A stretch of DNA of 64,000 nt from positions 1 through 64,000 of the forward strand of contig NZ_FRCN01000004.1 in the NCBI RefSeq assembly GCF_900142925.1, given 5' to 3'. The first letter of the stretch is position 1, and the number at the start of each line of letters is the position of its first letter. The notes under the pieces were generated by a model. That model was not told the DNA's origin and ran no database searches. It saw only the letters and a program-made list of their open reading frames with translations. The DNA is from Chitinophaga sp. CF418. Its GTDB lineage: Bacteria; Bacteroidota; Bacteroidia; Chitinophagales; Chitinophagaceae. Of this stretch, positions 1 to 7,745 are shown piece by piece. Made by a program: the position numbers and the translations under genes.

Positions 1-119
1 AATCCCCAGAGAGGCGCCGACCGCAGGCCCATACTTTAACCGCACGCTACTTGCGGAAAAAAACGAAAACCTTATCCAATATCCTGATAGCCCCCGAACC
101 TGGCAGCCAGGTAGCAAAA
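1..119. other. Window edge downstream of hisB; no assignable gene
   Basis: On the minus strand a frame opens with GTG overlapping the hisB stop (GTGA, from position 123) and stays open to the window edge for about 41 codons. The peptide is moderately hydrophobic and I do not recognise it. It could be the start of the next gene of the his operon or chance; the other minus frames contain stops. No hairpin terminator is visible after hisB, so the operon may continue beyond the window. Confidence 0.25.
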
Positions 120-1256
120 TCACAGCACGCCTTTAGTACTCGGCAACTGCATATTCGCCGGATTCCTCTTCACCGCCATTTTTATCGCCTTCGCAAACGT
201 CTTAAAGATCGCCTCGATCTTATGATGCTCATTCTCCCCCTCAGCCTTAATATTCAAATTACACTTCGCCGCATCAGAGAAAGATTTAAAGAAATGGAAG
301 AACATCTCCGTCGGCATCTCCCCTATTTTCTCGCGGCTAAACTTCGCATCCCACACAATCCAGTTCCTACCACCAAAATCAATCGCAGCCTGCGCCAGAC
401 AGTCATCCATCGGCAAACAGAAACCGTAGCGCTCGATACCTCTCTTATCAGCCAGTCCTTGCGCCATTGCCTCTCCCAAAGCAATCCCCACATCCTCAAT
501 GGTATGATGCTCATCAATATGCAGATCACCTTTAGCCTTGATGGTCAGATCAATACTACCGTGACGGGCAATCTGATCCAGCATATGATCAAAGAATCCC
601 AGACCGGTGCTGATATCAGCCTTGCCCGTACCATCCAGGTTCAAGCTAATGAAGATGTCGGTTTCTTTAGTAGTCCGCGTATGTGAAACTGTACGCAAAC
701 CTAATTTCAGGAACTCATAGATCTTCTCCCAGTCAGTAGATTCCAGCACGATCACCTCTTTCAATGCCTGCGCATCAGCATTGACCTCCGCACTACCCAA
801 ACCGGTACCTTCATTCATCCAGATAGCCTTAGCACCAAGATTCTTCGCCAGCTGCACATCTGTGATACGGTCACCGATCACGATTGAATTCGCCAGGTCA
901 TATTCAGCTGAGAAATATTGCATCAGCATGCCTGTACCAGGCTTGCGGGTAGGCGCATTCTCATGAGGGAAAGAGCGGTCAATATGTGCCGCTTTAAAAA
1001 CGACCCCTTCATTTTCAAAAGTCCGCACAATGAAGTTCTGCGCTGGCCAGAAGTCTGCTTCAGGAAAGCTGGCAGTACCCAGGCCATCCTGATTGGTCAC
1101 CATTACCAGCTCATAGTCCAGTTCCGCAGCAATGCGGGAAAGGTAAGTAAACACCTTTGGATAGAATTCTACCTTTTCAAGGCTGTCGATCTGGTATGTA
1201 GGCGGGACTTCTTTGATAATGGTACCATCCCTGTCTATGAAGAGCACTCTTTTCAT
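120..1256 (-). CDS. hisB: Bifunctional histidinol-phosphatase / imidazoleglycerol-phosphate dehydratase
   Basis: This 378-residue protein catalyses two steps of histidine synthesis in the cytoplasm: dehydration of imidazoleglycerol phosphate and dephosphorylation of histidinol phosphate. The N-terminal half (about 1-165) is a HAD phosphatase; FIDRDGT near residue 7 carries the two catalytic aspartates, and VIGDRITD is the distal acidic motif. The C-terminal half (about 185-378) is the dehydratase, with the His-rich metal-binding stretches [23 protein letters not shown] and EHHKIEA. The length matches the fused HisB form. The ATG at 1256 lies 52 nt after hisC, and the gene is the last recognisable member of the hisG-D-C-B series in the window. 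Expression should depend on the attenuator upstream of hisG. Confidence 0.97.
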   Translation of the reverse strand: MKRVLFIDRDGTIIKEVPPTYQIDSLEKVEFYPKVFTYLSRIAAELDYELVMVTNQDGLGTASFPEADFWPAQNFIVRTFENEGVVFKAAHIDRSFPHENAPTRKPGTGMLMQYFSAEYDLANSIVIGDRITDVQLAKNLGAKAIWMNEGTGLGSAEVNADAQALKEVIVLESTDWEKIYEFLKLGLRTVSHTRTTKETDIFISLNLDGTGKADISTGLGFFDHMLDQIARHGSIDLTIKAKGDLHIDEHHTIEDVGIALGEAMAQGLADKRGIERYGFCLPMDDCLAQAAIDFGGRNWIVWDAKFSREKIGEMPTEMFFHFFKSFSDAAKCNLNIKAEGENEHHKIEAIFKTFAKAIKMAVKRNPANMQLPSTKGVL

Positions 1257-1308
1257 TGTAGCTATGTGTTGTTATGTTGTAAACAGTGGCGAACTGTTTG
1301 TTATATGA

Positions 1309-2358
1309 TTATACAGTAACCTCCGCGATAGTTTCCAGCAAAGTGATATTCTCCTCCGGCGTACCTACAGTGATACGTAAGCAGCCATTACACAATTCTA
1401 CTTTGGAACGGTCTCGTACGATGATACCTCTTTCCACCAGGTAGTTGTAAATACCTTTTGCATCCACTGTCTTAGCCAGCAGGAAGTTCGCATCACTCGG
1501 ATACACTTCCAGTACCTGTGGCAGATTGATCAGCGAAGCAGCCAGTTTATCTCTTTCCACTACGGTATCCTTGATCCATTCATTCACCTGGATGATGTTA
1601 TCAAGCGCTTCCAGCACGAGGTCCTGCGCTGCCTGGTTGATGTTGTATGGTGGTTTTACCTTATTCAGTACGTTGATGATCTCTTCTCCGGCGAAAGCCA
1701 TTCCCACGCGCAATGCCGCCAGTCCCCATGCTTTGGAGAGGGTCTGCATGACAACGAGATTAGGATATTCTGTCAGTTCAGGAATGAATGTCTTCTGACG
1801 CGCGAAGTTGATATATGCTTCATCAATTACAACGATACCGTCAAAATTATTCAGGATCATTTCAATGTCGGAACGATTGATCGAGTTGCCGGTAGGATTA
1901 TTGGGAGAGCAGATGAAGATCAGCTTTGTACGCTCGTCTACAGCTTCCTGCAAAGCAGCCATATCAATCTGGTAGTCGGGTGTCAGCGATACCTTACGTA
2001 CAATCACATCATTGATATTGGCGCTCACTTCATACATACCATAGGTTGGCGGAAACAATACCACGTTATCAATACCCGGGCGACAGAATGAACGGTATAA
2101 TACATCTATCACTTCATCACTACCATTGCCGAGGAAGATATTCTGTGGCGGTACACCTTTGATATCTGCCAGTTTATATTTCACTTTCCACTGCATAGGA
2201 TCGGGATAGCGGTTATAAGCCACCGGCAGCGGGGAGCCGAAACTATTTTCGTTGGCATCAAGGAAAATGGAAGCCTCTCCTTTGAATTCATCCCTGGCGG
2301 TGGAGTAAGGTACCAGGCGTTTTATATTGTCGCGTAGTAAGCTATTAAGATCGAACAT
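1309..2358 (-). CDS. hisC: Histidinol-phosphate aminotransferase
   Basis: This is a PLP-dependent class I/II aminotransferase of 349 residues that converts imidazole-acetol phosphate and glutamate to histidinol phosphate. SPNNPTGN (about 150) is the fold type I motif around the cofactor, VVIDEAYINF holds the Asp that pairs with the pyridine nitrogen, and SKAWGLAALRVG (about 206) contains the Schiff-base lysine. The C-terminal CLRITVGT segment carries the substrate-binding arginine region. The start lies 12 nt after the hisD stop and the gene is followed at 52 nt by hisB, consistent with one transcript. Confidence 0.97.
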   Translation of the reverse strand: MFDLNSLLRDNIKRLVPYSTARDEFKGEASIFLDANENSFGSPLPVAYNRYPDPMQWKVKYKLADIKGVPPQNIFLGNGSDEVIDVLYRSFCRPGIDNVVLFPPTYGMYEVSANINDVIVRKVSLTPDYQIDMAALQEAVDERTKLIFICSPNNPTGNSINRSDIEMILNNFDGIVVIDEAYINFARQKTFIPELTEYPNLVVMQTLSKAWGLAALRVGMAFAGEEIINVLNKVKPPYNINQAAQDLVLEALDNIIQVNEWIKDTVVERDKLAASLINLPQVLEVYPSDANFLLAKTVDAKGIYNYLVERGIIVRDRSKVELCNGCLRITVGTPEENITLLETIAEVTV

Positions 2359-2370
2359 TGATAACAGATT

Positions 2371-3660
2371 TTATAGTTGAGTCTTTTGTTTCAGGCGGAC
2401 AGTCACTGCATTCTTATGAGCGTCCAGGCCTTCTGCGGCAGCCATTGTTTCGATGGTGGCTCCGATCTGCTGTAGTCCTTCCTGCGTGAGGCGCTGGAAG
2501 GTGATCTTCTTTACGAAGCTATCGAGAGACACGCCACTGTATGCAGTTGCATAACCATTCGTTGGCAATGTGTGATTGGTTCCGGAAGCATAGTCACCCG
2601 CACTTTCCGGTGAATAATTCCCGAGGAATACAGAACCTGCATTCACTACCGCATCAGCGATAGTGATATCATCTTTACAGGCTACGATCAGGTGTTCAGG
2701 AGCATATGCATTCAGCAGCTCCATCGCTTCAGACGTATCTTTTACGAGGATGATCCGGCTATTCTCTAACGCAAGCGCTGCAATATCCTTACGTGGCAAT
2801 TGCGCCAGCTGACCGGCAACTTCCTGCTGTACTGCCTTGATGATCTCGGGTGCTGTTGTTACCAGCAGTACCTGGCTATCAGGACCATGTTCAGCCTGTG
2901 AAAGAAGGTCAGCAGCTACGAAGGCTGGCACACAGGTCTCGTCAGCGAGTATGGCAACTTCGGATGGCCCGGCTGGCATGTCAATCGCTATACCGCTTTT
3001 ATTAACAAGCTGTTTTGCACAGGTTACATACTGGTTCCCCGGACCAAAGATCTTATGTACACGTGGTACACTTTCTGTACCAAAAGCCATTGAACCGATC
3101 GCCTGTACACCGCCTATTTTGAAAACACGCTCAACTCCTACTTCCTGTGCAGCGAATAATACCGCAGGATGCACTTCTCCGGCGGCATTGGATGGCGTAC
3201 ACAGGATGATCTCTTTACAACCTGCGATCATGGCCGGTATACCCAGCATGAGAATAGTAGAGAATAGTGGAGCAGAACCTCCGGGTATATACAGGCCTAC
3301 TTTTTCGATAGCTACCGGCTTACGCCAGCATTGTACTCCCGGCATAGTTTCTATGATCCGGCTTTGTTCCTGCTGGGCTTTGTGAAAGACTTCTATATTA
3401 TGTTTCGCCTGAAGGATCGCTTTTTTAAGACCTGCATCCACCACATTGTTGGCGTGTGCAAATTCTGCAGGAGTAACCTCCAGTGCATCTAATTGTACTT
3501 TGTCAAACTGCTGCGCATATCTGCGCACTGCGGCATCCCCTTCCTGCTTTACCGCTTCGAGGATATTGCCTACGCTGGTTTCCAGCGCTGTTGTATCTAA
3601 AACCGGACGTTGGAGTAATGCCGGCCATTGTGCACGTTCTGGATATTCGAATACAAGCAT
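2371..3660 (-). CDS. hisD: Histidinol dehydrogenase
   Basis: A 429-residue cytoplasmic enzyme that oxidises histidinol to histidine in two NAD-dependent steps using a zinc site. Family signatures include GLYIPGGSAPLFST (about 130), the glycine-rich FKIGGVQAIGSMAFGT, IFGPGNQYV, DMPAGPSE and the zinc-ligand region SQAEHGPDSQ. The C-terminal GDYASGTNHTLPT is also typical. Length is normal for HisD. It starts 67 nt after hisG; that spacer holds two short direct repeats of CGAATG and no convincing promoter, so co-transcription with hisG is likely. Confidence 0.97.
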   Translation of the reverse strand: MLVFEYPERAQWPALLQRPVLDTTALETSVGNILEAVKQEGDAAVRRYAQQFDKVQLDALEVTPAEFAHANNVVDAGLKKAILQAKHNIEVFHKAQQEQSRIIETMPGVQCWRKPVAIEKVGLYIPGGSAPLFSTILMLGIPAMIAGCKEIILCTPSNAAGEVHPAVLFAAQEVGVERVFKIGGVQAIGSMAFGTESVPRVHKIFGPGNQYVTCAKQLVNKSGIAIDMPAGPSEVAILADETCVPAFVAADLLSQAEHGPDSQVLLVTTAPEIIKAVQQEVAGQLAQLPRKDIAALALENSRIILVKDTSEAMELLNAYAPEHLIVACKDDITIADAVVNAGSVFLGNYSPESAGDYASGTNHTLPTNGYATAYSGVSLDSFVKKITFQRLTQEGLQQIGATIETMAAAEGLDAHKNAVTVRLKQKTQL

Positions 3661-3727
3661 GGTATAATCAATTACGGTTGGACTATTATGAATAACGAAT
3701 GATCAGTGACGAATGCAATGATCCTCG

Positions 3728-4582
3728 TTATATGATCATCTTTTCAATTGGCACTACGAGGATACCTTGTGCACCAGCTGCTTTCAGACTTTCAATAATA
3801 TCCCAGAAAGCATTTTCATTCAGCACGGAATGCACAGAACTCCATCCCTCTTCCGCCAGTGGCAGTACTGTAGGACTCTTCATACCCGGCAGGAGAGCGA
3901 TGATCTCCTTCAGTTTATCATTCGGTGCGTTCAACAGCACATATTTATTATTCTTTGCTTTCTTTACTGCCTGGATGCGGAACAACAGTTTCTGCAGCAA
4001 CACTTCCTGCTCCGGCAGGAGGTTGTCATTACTGATTAGTGCCGCTTCAGATTTCAGGATCACTTCCACTTCCTTCAGACCGTTCATGAACAATGTTGAA
4101 CCACTGCTTACCAGGTCACAGATAGCGTCTGCCAATCCGATACCGGGAGCGATCTCCACGGAACCACTGATCTCATGGATCTCAGCGGTGATGTTATGCT
4201 CATTCAGGAAGTTCTGCAATATTACCGGATAGCTGGTGGCGATACGCAGTTTGTCCATATCCTTCACACTGTTATACTCTACAGATTTTGGCACTGCCAG
4301 AGAGAGGCGGCATTTGCCAAATCCCAGTTTCTCCGCAATCTTCACGGGACGGTTCTTTTCCAGGATCACATTTTCACCAACAATACCGATATCTGCCACA
4401 CCATCTTCCACGTATTGCGGGATATCATCATCACGCAGGAAGAAGACCTCCAGCGGGAAATTGCTGGCTTCCGTTTTCAGCTTGTTAACACCGTTGTTGA
4501 TGTCGATACCACATTCTTTCAACAGTTTGATAGAGTCGTCGTGTAAGCGACCGGATTTCTGAATGGCAATTCTCAGTTTCAT
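3728..4582 (-). CDS. hisG: ATP phosphoribosyltransferase, long form (HisG_L)
   Basis: This enzyme commits PRPP and ATP to histidine synthesis. The start chosen is the ATG at 4582 (MKLRIAIQKSGRL), the normal HisG N-terminus; an upstream ATG at 4609 would lie inside the T-rich tail of the attenuator. The product of about 284 residues is the long HisG type: a periplasmic-binding-protein-like catalytic part with the PRPP-binding stretch LVSSGSTL (about 165), then a C-terminal ACT-like regulatory domain of about 75 residues that in this family mediates histidine inhibition without a HisZ partner. It is first in the his operon, 25 nt after an intrinsic terminator hairpin, so readthrough decides expression. 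Confidence 0.96.
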   Translation of the reverse strand: MKLRIAIQKSGRLHDDSIKLLKECGIDINNGVNKLKTEASNFPLEVFFLRDDDIPQYVEDGVADIGIVGENVILEKNRPVKIAEKLGFGKCRLSLAVPKSVEYNSVKDMDKLRIATSYPVILQNFLNEHNITAEIHEISGSVEIAPGIGLADAICDLVSSGSTLFMNGLKEVEVILKSEAALISNDNLLPEQEVLLQKLLFRIQAVKKAKNNKYVLLNAPNDKLKEIIALLPGMKSPTVLPLAEEGWSSVHSVLNENAFWDIIESLKAAGAQGILVVPIEKMII

Positions 4583-4607
4583 GTTTTTGACAATGTTCGG
4601 TGAAAAC

Positions 4608-4637
4608 AAAAAGGGGCTTACCGTTTGGTAAGCCCCT
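4608..4637 (-). terminator. his attenuator: intrinsic terminator ahead of hisG
   Basis: On the minus strand an 11-bp perfect stem AGGGGCTTACC / GGTAAGCCCCT (4627-4637 and 4612-4622) with an AAAC loop is followed by a TTTTT-G-TTTT tract. It lies between the histidine leader peptide and hisG in the direction of transcription, so it must be bypassed for his expression. The eight bases 4682-4689 (GGTAGGCT on the minus strand), at the end of the leader ORF, can pair with GGCTTACC in the 5' arm (4627-4634; two G-U pairs). They could serve as an antiterminator when a ribosome stalls on the His codons. Confidence 0.9.
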
Positions 4638-4684
4638 GATGATGTTTTAATATCTTATTATGTAATACATAAAATCATCCCAGC

Positions 4685-4738
4685 CTACCTGCGTGGTAAG
4701 AAATGATGGTGATGATGTGTATGTACGTTAATGTTCAT
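4685..4738 (-). CDS. hisL: Histidine operon leader peptide
   Basis: A 17-codon ORF reads MNINVHTHHHHHFLPRR and ends with TAG. Six of the seven codons from 6 to 12 are His. It lies between a promoter-like sequence (4756-4785) and an intrinsic terminator (4608-4637) directly before hisG. By analogy with the classical his attenuator, ribosomes stalled at the His codons under histidyl-tRNA shortage would leave the stop-codon region free to pair with the terminator's 5' arm, so transcription would run on into hisG. When histidine is plentiful the ribosome reaches the stop, covers that segment and the terminator forms. Composition and position leave little doubt about the role. Translation itself is inferred. 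Confidence 0.9.
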   Translation of the reverse strand: MNINVHTHHHHHFLPRR

Positions 4739-4755
4739 AATTTGAAATAACGATG

Positions 4756-4785
4756 CGAAGGTAATAACAATTTTGAATAATCAAA
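4756..4785 (-). promoter_or_regulatory. Predicted his operon promoter (Bacteroidota -33/-7 type)
   Basis: On the minus strand TTTG (4782-4785) is followed after 18 nt by TACCTTCG (4756-4763), one mismatch from the TAnnTTTG -7 consensus of Bacteroidota. Transcription would start near 4749, about 10 nt before the leader-peptide ATG. The GH3 gene ends at 4808, just upstream, so the promoter occupies nearly the whole gap. Confidence 0.6.
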
Positions 4786-4807
4786 CTAATTTTTGCTTTA
4801 TCCACCA

Positions 4808-7063
4808 TTATTTTAATGTAAACCCTGCTGATTGGACATCCCTGCTATTAGTACCTACAAATACAGTAAAATCGCCTGGTTCTGCCTTCCAGCGCATGTC
4901 TTTATCGTAGAACTTCAGGTCTTCCAAAGAAATGTCAAACGTCACAGTTCGGGTTTCTCCCTTGGCCAGGGAGATCTTTTTATAGGCTTTCAGTTCCTTT
5001 ACTGGCCGGGTTACTGATCCTACCAGGTCCCTGATATAGAGCTGTACCACCTCTTCCCCGTCGTAGTTACCACTGTTAGTTACCGGTATGCTCACCTGCA
5101 GCTTGTCTGCGGCTGTGATCTGCTGTTTGTTCAGCTTTAAATCGCCATAGGTGAACTTTGTATAGCTCAGCCCATAGCCAAAAGGATACAGCGGTTCATT
5201 CTCCGTATCGAGGTATTTGGTGGAGTATTTATTATTTGGGTTCAGCGGGCGGCCGGTGTTCTTATGATTATAGTATATCGGTATCTGACCTACATTCCGC
5301 GGGAAGCTCATTGTCAGCTTACCTGCCGGGTTATAATCGCCAAACAGCACGGAACTAATAGCATTACCCGCCCGGGTACCCAGGAACCATGTTTCCAGGA
5401 TAGCCGGGATATGGGCATCTTCCCATTCCAGCGTCATCGGGCGGCCATTCATCAGCACGAGCACTACGGGTTTACCGGTGGCGTATACTGCCTTCAGCAG
5501 CTGCTGCTGGTTCTCCGGAATACTGATATTGGACCTGCTGGCCGCCTCTCCCGTCATTCCCTGGGATTCTCCCAATGCCATCACGACAATATCTGACTGT
5601 TTGGCCAGGTCCACCGCTGCCGCCAGCATCTGCTGACTATCAGTTGTATCCGCCGCTTCCAGTCTTGATTTCTGTGTAGCTCTCTTCAGTAAAGTGGTAT
5701 CCGCAGTATAATGGGCTCCCGGCAGGTACTGCACATTGGCAGAACGTTGTTTCAGCGCCTCCAGTATAGTTACAGCCTTGCTATAATCCCCTGCCGCCGA
5801 CCAGTTGCCGATCATGTCACGCTGACTGTTGGCCAGGGGCCCGATCAATGCGATCTTCGCGTCCTTTTTCAGGGGCAGCAGCTGGTTTTCATTCTTCAGC
5901 AGCACGATAGAGCGTTCTGCTATTTTTTGGGCGGTGGCCAGGTTCGCTGAAGACATAATCTCTTTTCCCGCCCTGGTAGTATCACAATACTTAAATGGGT
6001 CCTGGAAGAGACCCAGGTCATATTTTGCCGCCAGAATACGATATACAGCGCTGTCGATCTCTTTCTGGGTTACTTTTCCGTCTTTCAGCAGCTTTTTTAG
6101 CTGACCCGCAAAAACACCTCCCTGCATATCCATATCCACACCGGCATTCAGGGCAGCTGCGCCGGCCTCATATTCATCCTTTACATTGCCATGGGAAATC
6201 ATTTCATTGATAGCGGTATAGTCTGTTACCACGAAGCCTTTAAATCCCCAGTCCTTCCGCAGCAGGTCTGTCAGCAACCATTTATTGGCAGTGGCAGGCG
6301 TACCATCAATTTCATTAAAAGATGTCATGACAGTGGCTACTCCGGCGTCTACGGCTGCCTTATAAGGCGGCAGATAATACTGGTACATCTGCCTGCGGCT
6401 CATATCCACGGTGTTATAATCACGGCCCGCCTCGATGGCGCCATATAAAGCGAAGTGTTTCACACAGGCCAGGATGGTGTTGTTGGCAGACAGGTCTGAT
6501 CCCTGGTAACCTTTTACCTTAGCCTTTGCTACCTGGGTGCCATACCAGGTATCTTCTCCTACACCTTCCGCTACACGACCCCAGCGGGGATCACGGGCAA
6601 TATCCACCATCGGGGAATATGTCCAGTGTAACCCATCAGCGCTCGCTTCCTGTGCAGCGATCCTGGCACTCTGTTCCAGCAGGGCCATATCCCAGGTACA
6701 GGCTTCCCCCAATGGAATAGGGAAAATCGTCTTATGTCCGTGTATGACGTCGTACCCGAATAACAGCGGTATTTTCAGCCTGGTCTTCATGGCCATCTCC
6801 TGCAACTGGCGGGTATACTGAGGAGTGTACGCATTGAAGATCGAGCCGCACAAACCGGCTTCAATATCTTTTTTATATCCCGGCTTCATAAAAGGGCCCG
6901 TTACATCCATATCGCTGGTGAGCAGGTTCAGCTGTCCTATCTTTTCTTCCAGGGTCATGCGTTTGATCAGATTGCTGACGAAGGTTTGCTTCGTATTTTG
7001 TGCCTTCACGCTGAGGGCAGCCAGCAGCAAAGATGCTACCAGCAAGCGCTTCGGGTTTTTCAT
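4808..7063 (-). CDS. Secreted GH3 beta-glucosidase (BglX-like)
   Basis: 751 residues beginning with a signal peptide (MKNPKRLLVASLLLAALSVKAQ, in two parts: a basic start, then a hydrophobic core). Exo-acting GH3 enzymes remove beta-linked glucose or xylose from the non-reducing ends of oligosaccharides, here probably in the periplasm. The N-terminal TIM barrel contains KHFALYGA and the nucleophile Asp in GFVVTDY (about residue 280). The second alpha/beta domain begins near 370 (SIVLLKNENQLLPL) and includes MNGRPM. The C-terminal FnIII-like domain (about 650-751) has YPFGYGLSYT before it. Length and order match BglX-type enzymes. It stands alone between the his operon and a divergent toxin-antitoxin-like pair; its substrate cannot be read from context. 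Confidence 0.93.
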   Translation of the reverse strand: MKNPKRLLVASLLLAALSVKAQNTKQTFVSNLIKRMTLEEKIGQLNLLTSDMDVTGPFMKPGYKKDIEAGLCGSIFNAYTPQYTRQLQEMAMKTRLKIPLLFGYDVIHGHKTIFPIPLGEACTWDMALLEQSARIAAQEASADGLHWTYSPMVDIARDPRWGRVAEGVGEDTWYGTQVAKAKVKGYQGSDLSANNTILACVKHFALYGAIEAGRDYNTVDMSRRQMYQYYLPPYKAAVDAGVATVMTSFNEIDGTPATANKWLLTDLLRKDWGFKGFVVTDYTAINEMISHGNVKDEYEAGAAALNAGVDMDMQGGVFAGQLKKLLKDGKVTQKEIDSAVYRILAAKYDLGLFQDPFKYCDTTRAGKEIMSSANLATAQKIAERSIVLLKNENQLLPLKKDAKIALIGPLANSQRDMIGNWSAAGDYSKAVTILEALKQRSANVQYLPGAHYTADTTLLKRATQKSRLEAADTTDSQQMLAAAVDLAKQSDIVVMALGESQGMTGEAASRSNISIPENQQQLLKAVYATGKPVVLVLMNGRPMTLEWEDAHIPAILETWFLGTRAGNAISSVLFGDYNPAGKLTMSFPRNVGQIPIYYNHKNTGRPLNPNNKYSTKYLDTENEPLYPFGYGLSYTKFTYGDLKLNKQQITAADKLQVSIPVTNSGNYDGEEVVQLYIRDLVGSVTRPVKELKAYKKISLAKGETRTVTFDISLEDLKFYDKDMRWKAEPGDFTVFVGTNSRDVQSAGFTLK

Positions 7064-7180
7064 AACTGTGTTTTTAAGGTTTACAAGAGGGGACTAAGGT
7101 AGGGAATAAATTCAAAGGGGTAACGCCATGGTTTGTTCTATTGACCCTAAAACGTTATTTGAAATACAGATATAATTCAC

Positions 7181-7211
7181 AATTCATGAATCATGAATTC
7201 ATTATCTTTAG
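7181..7211 (+). promoter_or_regulatory. Palindromic operator and -7 box of the AbiE-like pair
   Basis: A perfect palindrome with 9-bp arms around one central base, AATTCATGA-A-TCATGAATT, occupies 7181-7199. It is followed at 7203-7210 by TATCTTTA, one mismatch from TAnnTTTG. The dyad therefore lies across the spacer of the likely promoter, where a bound protein would block transcription. The obvious candidate is the winged-helix protein encoded next (autorepression), an inference. No TTTG is found at the usual -33 distance. Confidence 0.55.
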
Positions 7212-7214
7212 AAT

Positions 7215-7745
7215 ATGAATCAGCATAATGGAATGCGGCCGCAAGACATTGCCGTATTGTTAAAAATAATCATATCTCCTTCCAATTGGATGAATAAAGA
7301 TATTGCAGAAGCCTTGCTTCTAAGCCCAGCGGAAATAAGTTATTCCTTACAAAGGTCCACTCTTGCAGAACTTATTGACCCGTCTAAGAGAAAAGTTATG
7401 CGAAAAACATTCCTTGAATTCATCCGGTATGGACTGCCTCATGTTTTTCCCGCCATAAAAGGTGCGATTGCTGTAGGCATACCGACAGCATTTTCATCTC
7501 CTGTTATGTCCAAACACTTAATGACAAATCAATCAAGCGAAATGGTTGTCTGGCCTTATCTCGAAGGTCAAGCCAGAGGGGAATCCATTATTCCATTATA
7601 TCCTAATGCAGTAAAAGCGGCCCTCAGGGATCCCGAACTATACGAATTATTTGCTCTGGTAGACACAATGCGTCTAGGAAAAGTTCGGGAGAAAGAAATT
7701 GCCCTTAACTTGCTGAAAGAAAAATTCGATACACGTCATGCATGA
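7215..7745 (+). CDS. Predicted winged-helix regulator paired with AbiEii-like protein (antitoxin-like)
   Basis: A 176-residue cytoplasmic protein without signal or membrane segments. Residues about 8-60 look like a winged helix-turn-helix: DIAVLLKIIISPSNWMNKDIAEALLLSPAEIS reads as helix-helix-recognition helix, followed by RSTLAELI. The rest, with GIPTAFSSPV and SEMVVWPY, is not known to me. The gene overlaps the nucleotidyltransferase gene by 8 nt, so the two are translationally coupled. A regulator ahead of an AbiEii-type toxin is the standard order of AbiE-like type IV systems, which suggests an antitoxin or repressor. The predicted -7 box ends only about 4 nt before the first ATG, so the second ATG (7233, MRPQD) is a credible alternative start. 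Confidence 0.7.
   Translation: MNQHNGMRPQDIAVLLKIIISPSNWMNKDIAEALLLSPAEISYSLQRSTLAELIDPSKRKVMRKTFLEFIRYGLPHVFPAIKGAIAVGIPTAFSSPVMSKHLMTNQSSEMVVWPYLEGQARGESIIPLYPNAVKAALRDPELYELFALVDTMRLGKVREKEIALNLLKEKFDTRHA

Noticed and set aside
51..686. Plus-strand frame of 211 codons over hisB
   Set aside because: Antisense to the dehydratase half of hisB, Arg/His-rich and without recognisable domains.
4703..4723. Six-His run considered as vector or affinity-tag contamination
   Set aside because: It sits exactly between a promoter and an intrinsic terminator before hisG, uses mixed CAT/CAC codons with a Thr inside, and has no vector sequence around it.
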